Origin: Diaporthe sp. PMI_573
Taxonomy: Eukaryota; Ascomycota; Sordariomycetes; Diaporthales; Diaporthaceae
Length of the DNA: 64,000 nucleotides
Reading direction: 5' to 3'
NCBI GenBank assembly: GCA_021399435.1
Contig: JAJTUP010000028.1
Location: 496,001 to 560,000 of the forward strand
Shown: positions 10,156 to 21,129 of the stretch, piece after piece
How positions within the stretch are numbered: the first letter of the stretch is position 1
How the letters are laid out: each line of letters opens with the position of its first letter
Notes under the pieces: generated by a model
Told to the model about the DNA's origin: nothing
What the model saw: only the letters and a program-made list of their open reading frames with translations
The model's database searches: none
Translations under genes and position numbers: made by a program

Positions 10156-11271
10156 CAGAGACCCAAACAACTCAACGTAATCAACGAGTTGATCAACGAG
10201 TTGATCAACGGCCAACTCAACCAACTCAATGGAGGACTTTATTAGTAAGCTGCCCAACTCAATATTACCTTGAAATTGGTGGATCTCGTTGATTTCGTTG
10301 ATATAAAGTGGGTCTACTAGCCACTGTTAGTGACTGTAACTGCGGACTGGTATAAATCCTAACAGCGACCCCGTAACTAAGGCTATGTGTGGCTTGTACG
10401 TAAGGCAGATCACCTAATTTCCCTGGCCGCCACCTCCTTTTACCCTCAATTCTGCTTGTAACTTCCACATCGATTTCAACAGCTACACCGATTGCATTGC
10501 GTAACTAGCTCAGGATGAGTATTTTATCAGATTCTGACGCCATCACTGCTCTCATCCTCCCACTCCTGCTTGAATTTGAGGATGGTGAGCTCGAGGTGTC
10601 TTCGAAGTTTGAGCGCTCGACGGATCACGTAGAGCTGCGAGAGCCAGCGCGAGTCGTTGTCTCGAATGACTTGGAGTGGTTTTCTAGCTCGTAACTTGGC
10701 CCTTGATGCCTTTTTAATATCATCGGCTTGGATGTCTCGGAGTAGATAGGATAAGCGTTGCGCACGATAAATGTGATGCACAATATTATGCAGCTTGCCT
10801 AAAACATCTTAGCGAAGGAACCCAAGATTCAGGGTAGTTGACACACCAACAGGCCCTTTCTTCAACCACCTTTCCCATTCGACATCAGATACGACACTGG
10901 CACCACCGAATGGGTCGTCCAGCTCGAGAGCATCCGCACACTTGCCGAAAAGAAGGGCTTTCGCTGCAAGATTGAGGGTATGGCCAAAGCAGCGCACGCG
11001 TCGGCGCTTACCCTCAAACCCAATGAGTTCACCAAGCGAGTTCATTGCTGTATCGTTATTGGGAGCATTGTCGAGGGTTGCGTACCCTACTTTGTCTCCA
11101 ATGCCAAATAGATCGATGATTGTGAATACCTCGGCCGCAATGTTCTCGCCGGTATGCCGTTTCGATATCTCGGGTAGACCGAGGACAATTTTCAAGGGAC
11201 GATTCTGCTCGTCTCTGAAGAAGCATGCCATCCCACACAGGCTCTTTCGATTTCGAGCAGTCCAAGCCATC
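10156..11271 (-). mobile_element. hAT element A: left terminus and partial transposase
   Basis: The terminus starts CAGAGACCCAAACAACTCAA at 10156, with CAACTCAAC/GAGTTGATC subterminal repeats for ~100 bp. The transposase lies on the minus strand in two frames: 10809-11271 holds the start of the catalytic core (GACTGCTCGAAATCG after a GATGGC codon pair, then MACFFRDEQNRPLKIV, LDNAPNNDTAM, RCFGHTLNLAAKALLFG and KKGPVG), and 10527-10781 holds HHIYRAQRLSYLL and IRDNDSRWLSQLYVIRRAL. A frameshift separates them near 10800. The C-terminal dimerisation region is missing, and the N-terminal half ends where element B begins at 11272. The element is a dead, partial copy. Confidence 0.75.
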
Positions 11272-14200
11272 CAAGGGTCGGAACCACTACATCCACTCCA
11301 CTTTTGGACCAAGTAGAGTGGATGTACGAGTTTTTAGCAATTACGTAGTGGATGTAGCACATATTCGACCGGAGTGGAATAGATGTACACACGTGGATTT
11401 ATAAGTGGATTTATAAGTGGATTTTTGAGGCTATTCACAACCTCGTCGACGCCTATTCAGCCTCACTTTCAGAGGTTGATACTAACTCTTCAGCCTGCTG
11501 CTGCTGTGATGAATCGTCAACCTCGCTGGCGCTATCCTCGCCCTCCAATAGCCATTTTTACTCAGCAAGCGCCAGCTCGTCGTCGCCTAGAGTCCCACAA
11601 CCGCCATCCAGCTTACTTTCAAGGTGCGACTTAAGCAATGGATCCGGGTCCTTGATAATGCCGGCACGGTACCAAGAGCGTAAAACCTGACAAATGGCGA
11701 TAATCTCAGCATCTAGGTTTGTACGCAACCCCGAGACCATCTTGCCAGCAGCTGAAAATAACCTCTCACACTCGGCTGACATCGGCTGGATTGTCAGGAA
11801 GTCCAAGGCCATCCTGGATAATCGAGGATATCTGCTTTGCTTAGCGATCCAGTAACCAATAGGATCACGAACGTTGCCGTCGCTGACGTCACGATCCGTC
11901 TGCTACGCTTGGTACTCGTCACCAACAATAGCTGCTGCGGAGGCTGGTGTTGAGCTTGGCAGACGGCTGTTCTTCTCGAAGGGGTTGAAAAACCGAGCTC
12001 TTTTTGCTGGAGGCTCGTCGTCGCCTCTGCTGCTGCTGGTTCTAACCTCGAGATGAGCGTAATCGGACAGCCAGACGTCGGCGACCATCTCTTTTGCCTT
12101 TTCAACCCAACTAGGCTTATGAGCCCACGTTTCATCAAACCAGTCCCAACGATAGGCTGGATGGAGCCGCCATAGCCGTATAGTAGATGGGCGTCTCGTC
12201 CAGCCGCCGATAATATTCATCCAGCTTATCCCAAGCAAGGTTGATTCCGATGCGGAAGTGCTCTGGATCAGGAAAGTCAGCAGCAAGCTGCTTATATTCT
12301 TCCAGTGTGTTAAGCAGCAACTCATAGCCAAGGCACCACGTCCCAGATATTGCCATAGGAGCCAGTCCAGCCTTGCTTACGCCTGCGGGTGTGTCCATCA
12401 CCCTCAAGCGTCTTCACCACGGTCTCAAAAACAGTCAGAATAGCCTCCAAATGGTAAAGAACCTCCCAGTCTTTGTCCGTTAGCTGATTCTCGTCTCGGA
12501 GGATGCGTGGTTTTCTCGCCAACTTGGCTTGTGTCACTTGGCCAGTCTTTTTAGACCGATTTTCGTCCTCCCATTGCGCCTTATACTTGATCAGTAGGAG
12601 TTCGATAGAGGTTTTCAACCGTAGGAGCCCTGCGGATCATGTAGAGTTGTGACAGCCAACGCGTGTCGTTATCGATAATTAGCTTGACTGGTTTCTTCGA
12701 TCGGAGTTTAAGGGTGGTGGCGCGATTAATTTCGTCCTGTTAGATATATGGAATTAGTATGGGACGAATAGGATTTAGTAAAACCGCTTACCCTCTGGAC
12801 CTCCTTGAATAAGTAAATCAGCCGATGGCTAATACGCACATCAACTACGATATTGTGTAACTTGCCAACTGGTCCTCTTTTGCGCCATCGAGCGTATTCA
12901 GCATCAGATAACGCTTCTGCGCCTGATAATTGCTGCTCGAACGCGTCGGCGTTTTTGCCAAATAAGAGCGCCTTGGCTGACAAGTTAATTGTGTGGCCAA
13001 TACAGCGTCCTCGGCGTAGTCGGCCATCGAACCCAAGTTCAGCACCTATGACCTCCATAGCAGTATCGTTGTTTTCAGCATTGTCGAGCGTGAAATAGCC
13101 AATCTTCTCTGGACTCACGCCAAAGGTGTGTAGGACGTCGAGAACCTCCCCACCGATCGTTGAGCCGAAGTGACGATGAGCCTCTGGAACCCCAATCATG
13201 ATTTTGCATGGCCGATTCTTCTCATCTCTGAAAAAACAAGCAATACCGTAGAGGGCAAGCTTATTTCGAGACGTCCAGCCATCAAATGAGATATGAAGCG
13301 CTCCAGGGGAGTTCCTCAGCACCTCGATAACCGTCTGCTTGTGGCGGTTATACTCTTGAATGATCTTATATCGGACAGCCCTGGCACTCAAGTTGGCGCG
13401 TTGGATCGAAACGGAGGGACTCAAATAGTCGAAGATTTCTCGGAGGATGGGGTTCTCGGCGAAGGAAAATGACTGGTTGCTACTGACGATTAGCTCGACT
13501 AGCATACGCTGAAAGTGTTGCTTATCAAAGCGTGAGATGAAGCTATTCGCGATATTCTGTTCCGTAGGCTTGTTGACGTCCAGTTTCAAAACAGATGCAA
13601 TAGTTGGCTGGTTCGATTTCAGTGCGCCTTCGGATTTGAGCTGTGCTGTGCTCCTTTTCTCTCCCTCTGGTGCTGGTGTTTTGTGCTCACGCCATAGATG
13701 ATTTGCCGCGTTCTGGAGACCTGAAGAGGTAAAACTCGCGATAATGGGACGATTTCCGAGGATACAGTACTTGCAAGCCCATTTGCGTAAGCCATGACGT
13801 TGAATATCATAGCCAAAGTCCCACAGCCAAGAGCTAGTATCACGAGCGCGTTCTGACCAATTCCAGCCTCTGAAATGGCGAAAAAGACGGTCTTCGAGCT
13901 GCTGCTGCTGGCCTGGTTGGCCTGGCTGGCTGGCTGACATCGTCAAAAAAAAAAGTTTTTGGCAAAAACAAAGCAGGAAATCTGTAGAAAACGCGCTCAA
14001 TAGGGGTAGTTTCTCGTATAATGTTATAAGATTAGCTGTAGGGGTGATCGACCTCGGCTAACTTGGGTCCAGGTACCTCGATTTAATAGGCAACTATATA
14101 CAAAAATAAGTACTATGAACCGTACAGGGTCAGGGAATATCCCCCTGTACCTAAATCCACCTAAATCCACTCCATTACATCCACTTTCAGGTCCAAGTGT

Positions 14201-14303
14201 AGTGGATTATTACGTAATCTGAGGGCCGACAAGTGGATGTAATAGAGATGGGCCACTTATTTGTGGTCCACGTGGATTTGCAGTGTAGTGGGTCCGAGCC
14301 TTG
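11272..14303. mobile_element. hAT element B with imperfect terminal inverted repeats
   Basis: The left end reads CAAGGGTCGGAACCACTACA (11272) and the right end, on the opposite strand, CAAGGCTCGGACCCACTACA (14303). Both ends carry many subterminal GTGGATGTA / GTGGATTTA repeats, e.g. 11305-11420 and 14155-14275. The 3.03-kb length and a single minus-strand transposase fit an autonomous-type hAT. The flanking 8-mers (AAGCCATC, GTCAGACT) do not match, so either the exact ends are off or the locus was rearranged after insertion. Confidence 0.75.
11558..13938 (-). pseudogene. hAT transposase of element B (decayed)
   Basis: The start is the second in-frame Met at 13938 (MSASQPGQPG), since the first (14000) sits in hydrophobic leader-like sequence. 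Domains in order: BED-type finger (CKYC at ~70 and a final H-x3-H pair), first catalytic Asp in SFDGWTSRN, second in FTLDNAENND, the RCIGHTINLSAKALLFG and KRGPVGKLHNIV blocks, an intron at 12737-12791 (GTAAGC...ACAG), NDTRWLSQLYMIRR, and the C-terminal dimerisation motif MSAECERLFSAAGKMVS at about 11750. Three frameshifts lie near 12630, 12330 and 12160, each a single extra base that would return to the neighbouring frame. There is also a TAG at about 11906. The full length is comparable to intact hAT transposases of ~750 residues. As it stands the gene cannot make a full enzyme. Confidence 0.9.
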
Positions 14304-14803
14304 GTCAGACTGTAGGCAATTAGTTTTGTGTTTGGGCCAATAGAGTAGACCGATCCATTTTCTATCGTATTAGCTCAAACACAGATTCCTTTCACGATTT
14401 GCAGGCCGCGTGACAACAGTGCGATGTCTTATACCTTTTCAAGTCTTTTGTTTTCACTGCTTTTCTTATATACGCTACGTGTTAAATGGGCTTTCTTGTA
14501 CGTACGTACGTGGTATCGCGTTGACGATGGTTCGGTTGGTTGTTCATTGCTTGCTTCTTCTCTCTAACTAATGATAAGTAGTTACGCCGCAGCCCCAAAT
14601 ACTGCTTAGTCATTATCTTGTGCCTCACGGCGTACGGCTCAACCCAGTGCTATTCCAACATAATATGCAATTATTTTGGTCCCCCACTTGATCGATGTAG
14701 AGTCCCTGCCACTCCCCTCCTAAAAGTCAGGCATGGATTCATATATCACAGTACGTGAAATCAATTTCTTTTACCTCCGTATGCCAATCATAATTCTATG
14801 CGA
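14304..14803. other. Gene-free stretch
   Basis: About 500 bp without a supported feature. A CGTACGTACGT run lies near 14500. It could hold the 3' flank of the minus-strand gene that ends at 14804. Confidence 0.5.
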
Positions 14804-15602
14804 CTAAGCTGTACATCCGGCCAGAACACCATCATAGGTATGCGGAACTTGGTCGCTTACTATCCATCCCAGGAACCACAATGCAGCTTTACTGGCATCT
14901 TCACTCCCGCAAAACGCCGCCCACGCCCCGCCTTTGCTGTCGCTCAGTTCTAGCCGCCCCGTCTTATCCCTAAATTGTAGGACGACCGACCAGCAGGTCT
15001 TGTACTCGTCAGTTATCACGGGCTCCGGCATACCGAACACAACCGCCAGACGGTAGTACAATAATTGTGAGGAAACGGCGTCATGCAAGAAGAAGCTCTT
15101 CTCGACTGCGTGTTTTCGACGTTCGTCTCCAGACGTGCAGACTTCGAGTTGAAGGCTTTGTTGCGGTGCGCTTGGTCGAAACAGGTCAAAGGAGCACCAC
15201 CGGATACGTTCTACGCTCAAAACTGTCGTCCGCATAGCTCCAGTCAATTCGAGGTCTCTCCAGTAGGGTATCGGCGGCTTCTTGAGAAAACCAATCGCGA
15301 TTGTGCAGAACGACACCTCTGTCTGCTTCGGGGCAATGGCTCTCATGGAGATAATTTCGGAGGTGCTGGTATTCCCCCAGTAGATAACTAAACAAGAGCT
15401 GTTGCTGCTGAGTTCCCAACAAGTTGAAGTCGTGACTAGGTTTCTTGCTGCATAGAAGCCGTTCAAGCTGCTTCGCGGGCGGCTCGCCAGGTGCAATCCT
15501 TTGCCTCTTGGGAGCAGGCACGCTGTCAGGAATGGACTCAACCTGGTCGTCCTGGGCATTGCCACGACGAGTCGACGTAGAACTAAGCGCATAGCGTTTC
15601 AT
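14804..15602 (-). pseudogene. Unrecognised gene, two frames, divergent from the FHA-kinase gene
   Basis: From ATG 15602 the first frame encodes ~125 residues with a basic KRQR patch (a possible nuclear signal) and the hydrophobic blocks QQLLFSYLLGEYQHLRNYLH and RDWFSQEAADTLLERPRIDW. It hits a stop at 15186. The downstream half continues in another frame to 14804, with protein-like blocks EKSFFLHDAVSSQLLYYRLA, EYKTCWSVVLQF and LSDSKGGAWAAF, ending SDQVPHTYDGVLAGCTA. The two halves read as one ~260-residue protein broken by a frameshift near 15215; I see no good GT-AG intron to join them. I do not recognise a domain. The 177-bp gap to the start of the FHA-kinase gene suggests a shared, divergent promoter. 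Confidence 0.55.
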
Positions 15603-15778
15603 TTTGCGGACAATATATGATAAGTGTTGTGGGAATAGATAATTCGAAGACGATGCATCTGAAGCACCAATTGATTACTAGGCGTGCCTGGACTGTGGTC
15701 GCTTTATATCACCACGCGCTCTATGCTCGCCTTGCTTCTTTATGCTTCTTCCTTTATACAGAGAGAAGAATTTCAGCC

Positions 15779-16520
15779 ATGGCGGACACGGACCTGATTG
15801 TCCAGATATACCCTTTCAATGATCCGCTTTACTATGTGCAGAAAACGATCAATGCTAGCTCCCGATTTATGCCTCCGAGGCAGCCCCAGCAGCGGCAGGA
15901 CCCGTATGGCCACAGCAGCCGAGAATCGACAGAGGCGCTAGAAGAGTATAACCCGGAGACGCTACCCTATATTGAACTGCGCTTCAGCGGCCCGCCACGG
16001 ACTTCCTCGGGTTTGGTGTTTGGGACGGACCCAAACACATGCGACGTCGTTCTGCCTAACATAAAGGGCATCGGTCTCAGCAAGCGGCACTTCGCCCTAC
16101 AAGAGGACGGAAATCAATAAGCGATACCATCTCATCGTAAGATACTTGAAATCTACAAATGGAACCACGGTCGCGTACGACCGCAAAGGAAGAGACAAGC
16201 GGCGCAGCAAGTTCGACTGGATCGTCGACGGGTTCGACCTCCCCAACCAGACGAAGAATCTGATCGTGCAGCTACACCAAAACCTCAGCTTCCGCATCAT
16301 TGTCAATCACCACGATATAACGTCACCTATATACATCGACAATGTCGAGCGATTCCGGCAGGGGGCGGCGAATCTTCAAAACCTCGTCAGTGGATTCAGC
16401 CTCCAGAGCGGTCCCGACACTGAGCGCAACAGTGGAACACAAACCTCCGTCAAACATTCAATTCTCCTCCCGCTAGGGCGGATCGGCCACGGTACGTACG
16501 GGGTGGTGAGTCGTCACTGA
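15779..16520 (+). pseudogene. FHA-domain Ser/Thr protein kinase, truncated at the glycine loop
   Basis: The start MADTDLIVQIYPFND is preferred over earlier in-frame Mets. An FHA phosphothreonine-binding domain is visible: FGTDPNTCDVVLP, the SKRHFAL motif and, after a one-base frameshift at about 16110, the YLKSTNGTTV motif. FHA-kinases of the Rad53/Cds1 and related types read phosphorylated partners through this domain. Near the end, LGRIGHGTYGVV is a kinase glycine-rich loop, and GTGAGT follows at once as a likely intron donor. No kinase lobe is found downstream: the inverted-terminus element begins within ~100 bp. The gene is thus broken twice. Its kinase identity rests on the loop alone; the FHA call is firmer. 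Confidence 0.75.
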
Positions 16521-16551
16521 ATAAACACGTTGAATATCGTGAGATTTTTTG

Positions 16552-16586
16552 GGGGTGGCGGAAAGCTGGGGGTGGCGGAAAGGGGG
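16552..16586. repeat. Two tandem copies of GGGGGTGGCGGAAAG
   Basis: A 15-bp unit is repeated with a two-base spacer just inside the presumed left boundary of the three-gene element. It may be part of the terminus. No matching pair was found at the right end. Confidence 0.6.
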
Positions 16587-16835
16587 TCCTTCGACTTATA
16601 TTACGGCAGGCTATAGGGGTCACTGTTGCAAAACCCCCAAAATCACCACGCAGGTGCCAAATAAGGTTAGAGACATATTCGCGCTGACCCGCAGTACATT
16701 GGCCTAGGTACCTCAGCTTGAATTTCTTGATTTTGCGAGTGACAGGGAAGATACAGTCGCCGCAGCGAGCCCGCAGCGGACCAGCAGATTGCATTTCTAT
16801 TCTGTTCAAAGCGGCATTAAGCTTTATGCCCCTTC

Positions 16836-17724
16836 TCAATTATCCTCATCCTCCTCTTCATCGTCTTCGCCTTGCTGAATGAGCTGCTAAACATTGAGTT
16901 AGTAGTTGCATTGCATCTGTTGATTTTGATCACACTTACAACCCAGAGCCGAGCAGCTCCGGCGATGGCCTCCAACGCTATAACCTTTCTCTCCTCAAGA
17001 CTCTTCTCTAATACCTCCCCAAACGAATCCAAAGCAGGAGCTGGTACTGGAGCGGCAGGAGGAGCCGCACCACTACCGCAAGCTCGTAACTGCTGTGCGG
17101 CGCGCAGCGCAGCAGCGCGCCAGGCATCATCCGGATCGTCATTCACGCCACTGAACTGCCGGTTCAGGTCCCAAAAGGCACGCACAGCAGCATGAGCCGC
17201 AGCGGGGACCTAGCAACGCAGATTGGTCAGTGGCTTGTTACCTGACAGAGCAGAGATGTCTTACCGGCCTGCATGTGTGGCTGGTCTTTGCACAGTCCCA
17301 GCACGCAGCACCTGTATCTACTCCGTGCATGTCAGCGTAGGAGGTGTACGGCCTTAGGAAACCAAGCATACTGTCTTGAGAGGCACATTCATGGCCGGGA
17401 GCACTTGTGGCGCGAGTGACGCAGGGCCGGCACGGGAAGTGACGCACCGAACCACGGGGAGGGGCCTTCTTCGTCTGCTTCTTCTTCTGCTCGGACAGGC
17501 AAGTTAACATCCGTCGCTTCGCATGAGGACTTACTGGATCGTACGGTAATCTTCGCCGCGGGTTTGCGGATACTGGGTTGGATCAATCTTCTGCTCCCCT
17601 TCACTGGGGCGTTCCGGCTACGAGAGTCCCCATCTGTCGTGCCAGCGGTCGTGGTCTCACTTACGACGACTGTATCGCCTGTGGACATGGCGCCGTCGTT
17701 GGCCACGAGACTTTCCACGGACAT
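16836..17724 (-). CDS. Zn2Cys6-like small protein, five exons, intact
   Basis: Exons on the minus strand: 17724-17545, 17486-17372, 17311-17265, 17209-16940 and 16886-16836, all with GT-AG introns, giving 220 codons. The first intron needs a GTACGA donor to keep frame; the stronger GTAAGT ten bases later would shift it. The middle holds six cysteines: C-x2-C-x11-C-x7-C-x2-C-x6-C (CRPC, HEC, CWDCAKTSHTC). This is a plausible binuclear zinc cluster with an enlarged second loop. The rest is an Ala/Pro-rich linker, a helix (FGEVLEKSLEERKVIALEAI) and an acidic tail. Unnamed proteins with this layout are common in fungal repeat-rich DNA as I recall. Lying inside the element, it is probably element-encoded and may bind element DNA; that role is inference. 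It is the only undamaged gene of the three. Confidence 0.7.
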
Positions 17725-17950
17725 GATACAAAAGGGAAGGTGGAAAAGGGTTGGAAGGGATCTCCTGCCCCTGGTTTGGTGGGGTTCCACCAATCAGCAA
17801 CTTGACGCTAAGCCCCTCCAGGTCAGTCACCGCTTCGGGCCGGCTGCAAAACCGCTGCGGACCAGTGCGGAAAGCCAGCCTCATCACACCCTTTTCTGGC
17901 TGTCAGGACGAAGCAGATCGTCCACACTCTTTCGACCTCACCGCGCAAAC

Positions 17951-19644
17951 ATGGCACGTCCGCCCAACCCAATCGATGAATACCGCGACTATGTCACTCA
18001 TCTCTACCTCAACGGCGTCTCGCGAAGCAGGATTCAGTACAAGCTTCGGAAGCATCATCGCGTCATCGTCAATCTCAGCACAATCTCTCGCCGAATCGCA
18101 AGCTGGCATCTCCCACGCCAGCAAGCCCGTACCAAAGAGAGTCCAGAGCTTATAGAGGCCACCCGCGACCTGATATTCCGCGTTGGGCTTAGCGAGAAGC
18201 AGACATTGAGCGTTCTACAGAGACAGGGCTGGCCGATCACGAAACGAGGTCTGAAGCGCATCAGGCTTCACCCAGACCGCCGCTGGGTGCGCAGGCTTAA
18301 CAGCGATGAGGAGCGCCTTGCGTTGCTGGAGAAGACAGAGAAGGTTATTATCGAAATGACACGACGTTCCAATGCCATTTCCGGATATGGCAAAAGCCTC
18401 CTACAGCCTTATCTTCGCCAGCAAAGGCAGTTCTGGGTACCAAGAGATCCTCTCTTTGCGATGTACAAAATCATGTTCCCGAACGAGGTCGAGATCCGGA
18501 AAAGGATGTTTCGGAGGAAGAAAGGACATTTTCTTGTCCCTGGTCCGAACTACCAGTGGTGCATTGATGGTCATGACAAGCTCAAGGCGTACGGATTCGA
18601 GATATACGCTGCAATCGACGCCACTCTGCTACAACTGCTTTGAGCGTTCTGAAGCAGTACTTGGCCGCATGCGACACATACGGCTTCCGGCCATGGTATC
18701 TGCAGGCAGACAGAGGTAGCGAGACGCCGCTAATCGCTGCAGCTCATTGGAATTTTGCTTTGGCGGCAGACGGACGGGTGGAGTGGAACGGGAAGGTTTT
18801 CCAGCAAGGGAAGCGCCTAAAGGATTCCTACAAGGCCGCACCGAGCACAAAGAATGTCAAGATCGAAAGTTGGTGGGAGCGCATGCTTCATGTATCTTCC
18901 CGGCAGTGGGTGGACTACTTTGGGGAGCTTGCCAGGGACGGGGACTTCGACGGCGATATGCTGGAGGATCAGATCGCCATCTATGCCGTCTTCGAAGATA
19001 TATTACGCCAAGAACTCTTCGACTTTGTGGAGGCGTGGAACATTCATCGGATCCGCCTTCAGAAGAACCGTCCGCACGTGGTCCACGGTCAGCCCTGGAT
19101 GAACTACCATTACCCGGACCCAGAGAAGGCATGCAACTGGGGGATCCCCATTAACCGCTCGGTTCTAGAGGGACTGCACAGACCACTGGCTGATATCGAC
19201 ATTAGCAGTTGTTTGGAGCCACAGACAAAGGATTGGTGTCGCCAAGTTCTCGTCGAAATGGGCTACGATGACGTCGTCCATGGGACTCACCAGGAGCCAG
19301 ACAAGCTGCGGCCTTTCAAGCGATTCTACCTGGGCCTACGAGATAGAATCATTCAGCACATCGAAAGTGGCCGACAGCCTACATTGGCATACCGCAAAGC
19401 GCCAACAGGGGGCGTTGCCGAATATGTAAGCCCTGCCGTTTCTCTGCGGGTTCGCGAATCTAAACGCATATAGGAAGCATTGTACGACCGAGCAAATCAG
19501 GCTTTCCACAATGAACTTGGAGATGGGGAACCAGCAGAGCAACCACTTGTTGAACTAGGATATGAGGACGAAGAAGGGAACGATATGGAGGGAATAAGTG
19601 ATGATGAGCAGGATGGCGAGACTTCAGATGAGGAAGCCGAGTAG
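17951..19644 (+). pseudogene. Integrase-core (rve-like DDE) transposase, broken
   Basis: The start MARPPNPIDEYRDYV is followed by a helix-turn-helix region (LYLNGVSRSRIQYKL..., then residues ~20-60). Catalytic landmarks: WCIDGHDKLKAYGFEIYAAI (first Asp), WYLQADRGSETPL (second Asp) and SWWERMLHVSSRQWVDYF (Glu). This pattern fits the eukaryotic integrase-core family seen in fungal and fish DNA transposons (IS3EU-like, Pfam integrase-core 'rva_4' type by memory). The frame breaks near 18620-18640, right after the first Asp; the expected ~10-15 residues there look deleted. After 19473 a single TAG interrupts an acidic C-terminal tail that stays open to 19644. Thus at least two lesions. It sits between the two minus-strand genes of the element. 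Confidence 0.8.
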
Positions 19645-19837
19645 TCAATCCTTCCTATTATGTCGGACAGCAAATGTTGCAGGGATCTTTGTCCCTTTGA
19701 AGCGTGTGGATCGTGCTGGTGGAAGCGCCTCATCGATATCAGTGCCGGGCAGTCGAGCTTGATCGCTATTAATGCTCTGAGCAATGAACTCTCGGGTTAC
19801 CTGGTGGTGTTAGAACTAGACTCTGCAATGAGGTGAT

Positions 19838-21129
19838 TTAGTCTCTTACGAACTCCGGGACGAAAATCTCCTCATCATCTCCCCCGTCCACTACATCTCC
19901 GTCACCTGCCATACCTCCACTCCCCTTATCGCCAGGGATGCCGTCAAACAATAGATCACGAAGCGGATCTTCCACTTCACAGAGGTCTGCCACATCTTCG
20001 TGTACAATGATCTCCTCAACAATATCTTCAAGCTCATCGTCCGTTGGGCTCTGGCGGGAGGCAGTCGGGACAGGCTCTTCCGGCTTCACCTTGATGTGTA
20101 CCCCCTGCATGACCTTGTACGTGTCCCCGGTGCGACTCTCCTTCTTGACATGTTCCTCCTGCTTGATGCGCCTTTTGCGCCGGGGCGCAGGACTCGGGTC
20201 TTCTTGCTTGACCTTCCGTTTCTTTCTTCCTTGACTGGCATGGAGTATTCATCTGGCCTAAGCGGTGTGACTGGCTCCTGCTTGTCGACTACATCCGTGG
20301 ATGTAAGGACGACTAGCACCTTCAACTGTCCTGCCTGATTGTTGCCGAAGTGCCCCGAGGCGAGCATACTCGACGGGGTTGTGTACTTGTCGGTGTTCGG
20401 AACGGTGACGATCTTCTTGCCAGAGAAACTCGAAGCGTAAGAAAGGCTCCATAGGTCTCTGTTCGTAAGATCGATTGTGGGCGGGAGCGGACGGAGATGG
20501 TCGAACAAAATCGCGGTGAATGAGGGCCAAGTCAGTAAATCTGACGAGGAAAACTTGACCACTGTATCCTTCAGAGGCAGCACCGTCTCCGGAACCTCCA
20601 CTGCAAGCCCATTGAAATACCTGGTCTCCAAGCTCACAAGCAGGAGACTTATATGTACCCACTGGTACCCCGTCCGCTGCCTCATAGGCTTTCTGGTACT
20701 GGTTTTTGTATCCTGAATGGCCCGACCGGCCGCTGATGCTACTGTCATGAAATGGGGATTGCCCGGCGCCTCAGGAGGAGGTATGCGTGCTCGTGTATTC
20801 ACCGTGCCGGGAGCAGACACTTCGTTGGGGAGCAGTTGAGCCGCGCGTCCAATGCTGATGAATGACACGGGTTTCGGTCTTTCACGCAGCAGCTGGCTTG
20901 CTGGACTGACTGGCCGTGGCGGGGAGTCCTCAACCTCCACCACCTCATCGTATGGGCCCGGAAGTGCCGGAGTTTTGGACCTGGCTTGATGCTGGAGCCG
21001 AAAGGGGTTGGCTAAGCCGCAACGGCCACAATAATTCGCGCCAACATACGTCGTGGTGAAGAGTTCATGATGTTTCTTTCCGGCTTGGACGCAATAGACA
21101 TGCTCGGGGGGAATCTTTGGAGGGCTCAT
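19838..21129 (-). pseudogene. Element ORF with Cys/His N-terminus and basic-acidic tail, frameshifted
   Basis: I chose the Met at 21129 (MSPPKIPPEHVYC) over 21225. The N-terminus has possible zinc ligands: YC, KHHE and YCGRCG within ~30 residues. A Pro/Ser-rich linker precedes a compact region (residues ~160-280) with DLLTWPSFTAILFDHLRPLP and LKVLVVLTS. The frame ends early at 20086, but a one-base shift near 20225 (in a GAAAGAAACGG run) opens a frame continuing with KVKQEDPSPAPRRKRRIKQE, then an acidic tail to the stop at 19838. The intact protein would have ~430 residues. The KxEE/KQEE motifs look like sumoylation-type consensus sites, though this is only pattern. Function unknown; position implies an accessory transposon protein. 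Confidence 0.6.
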
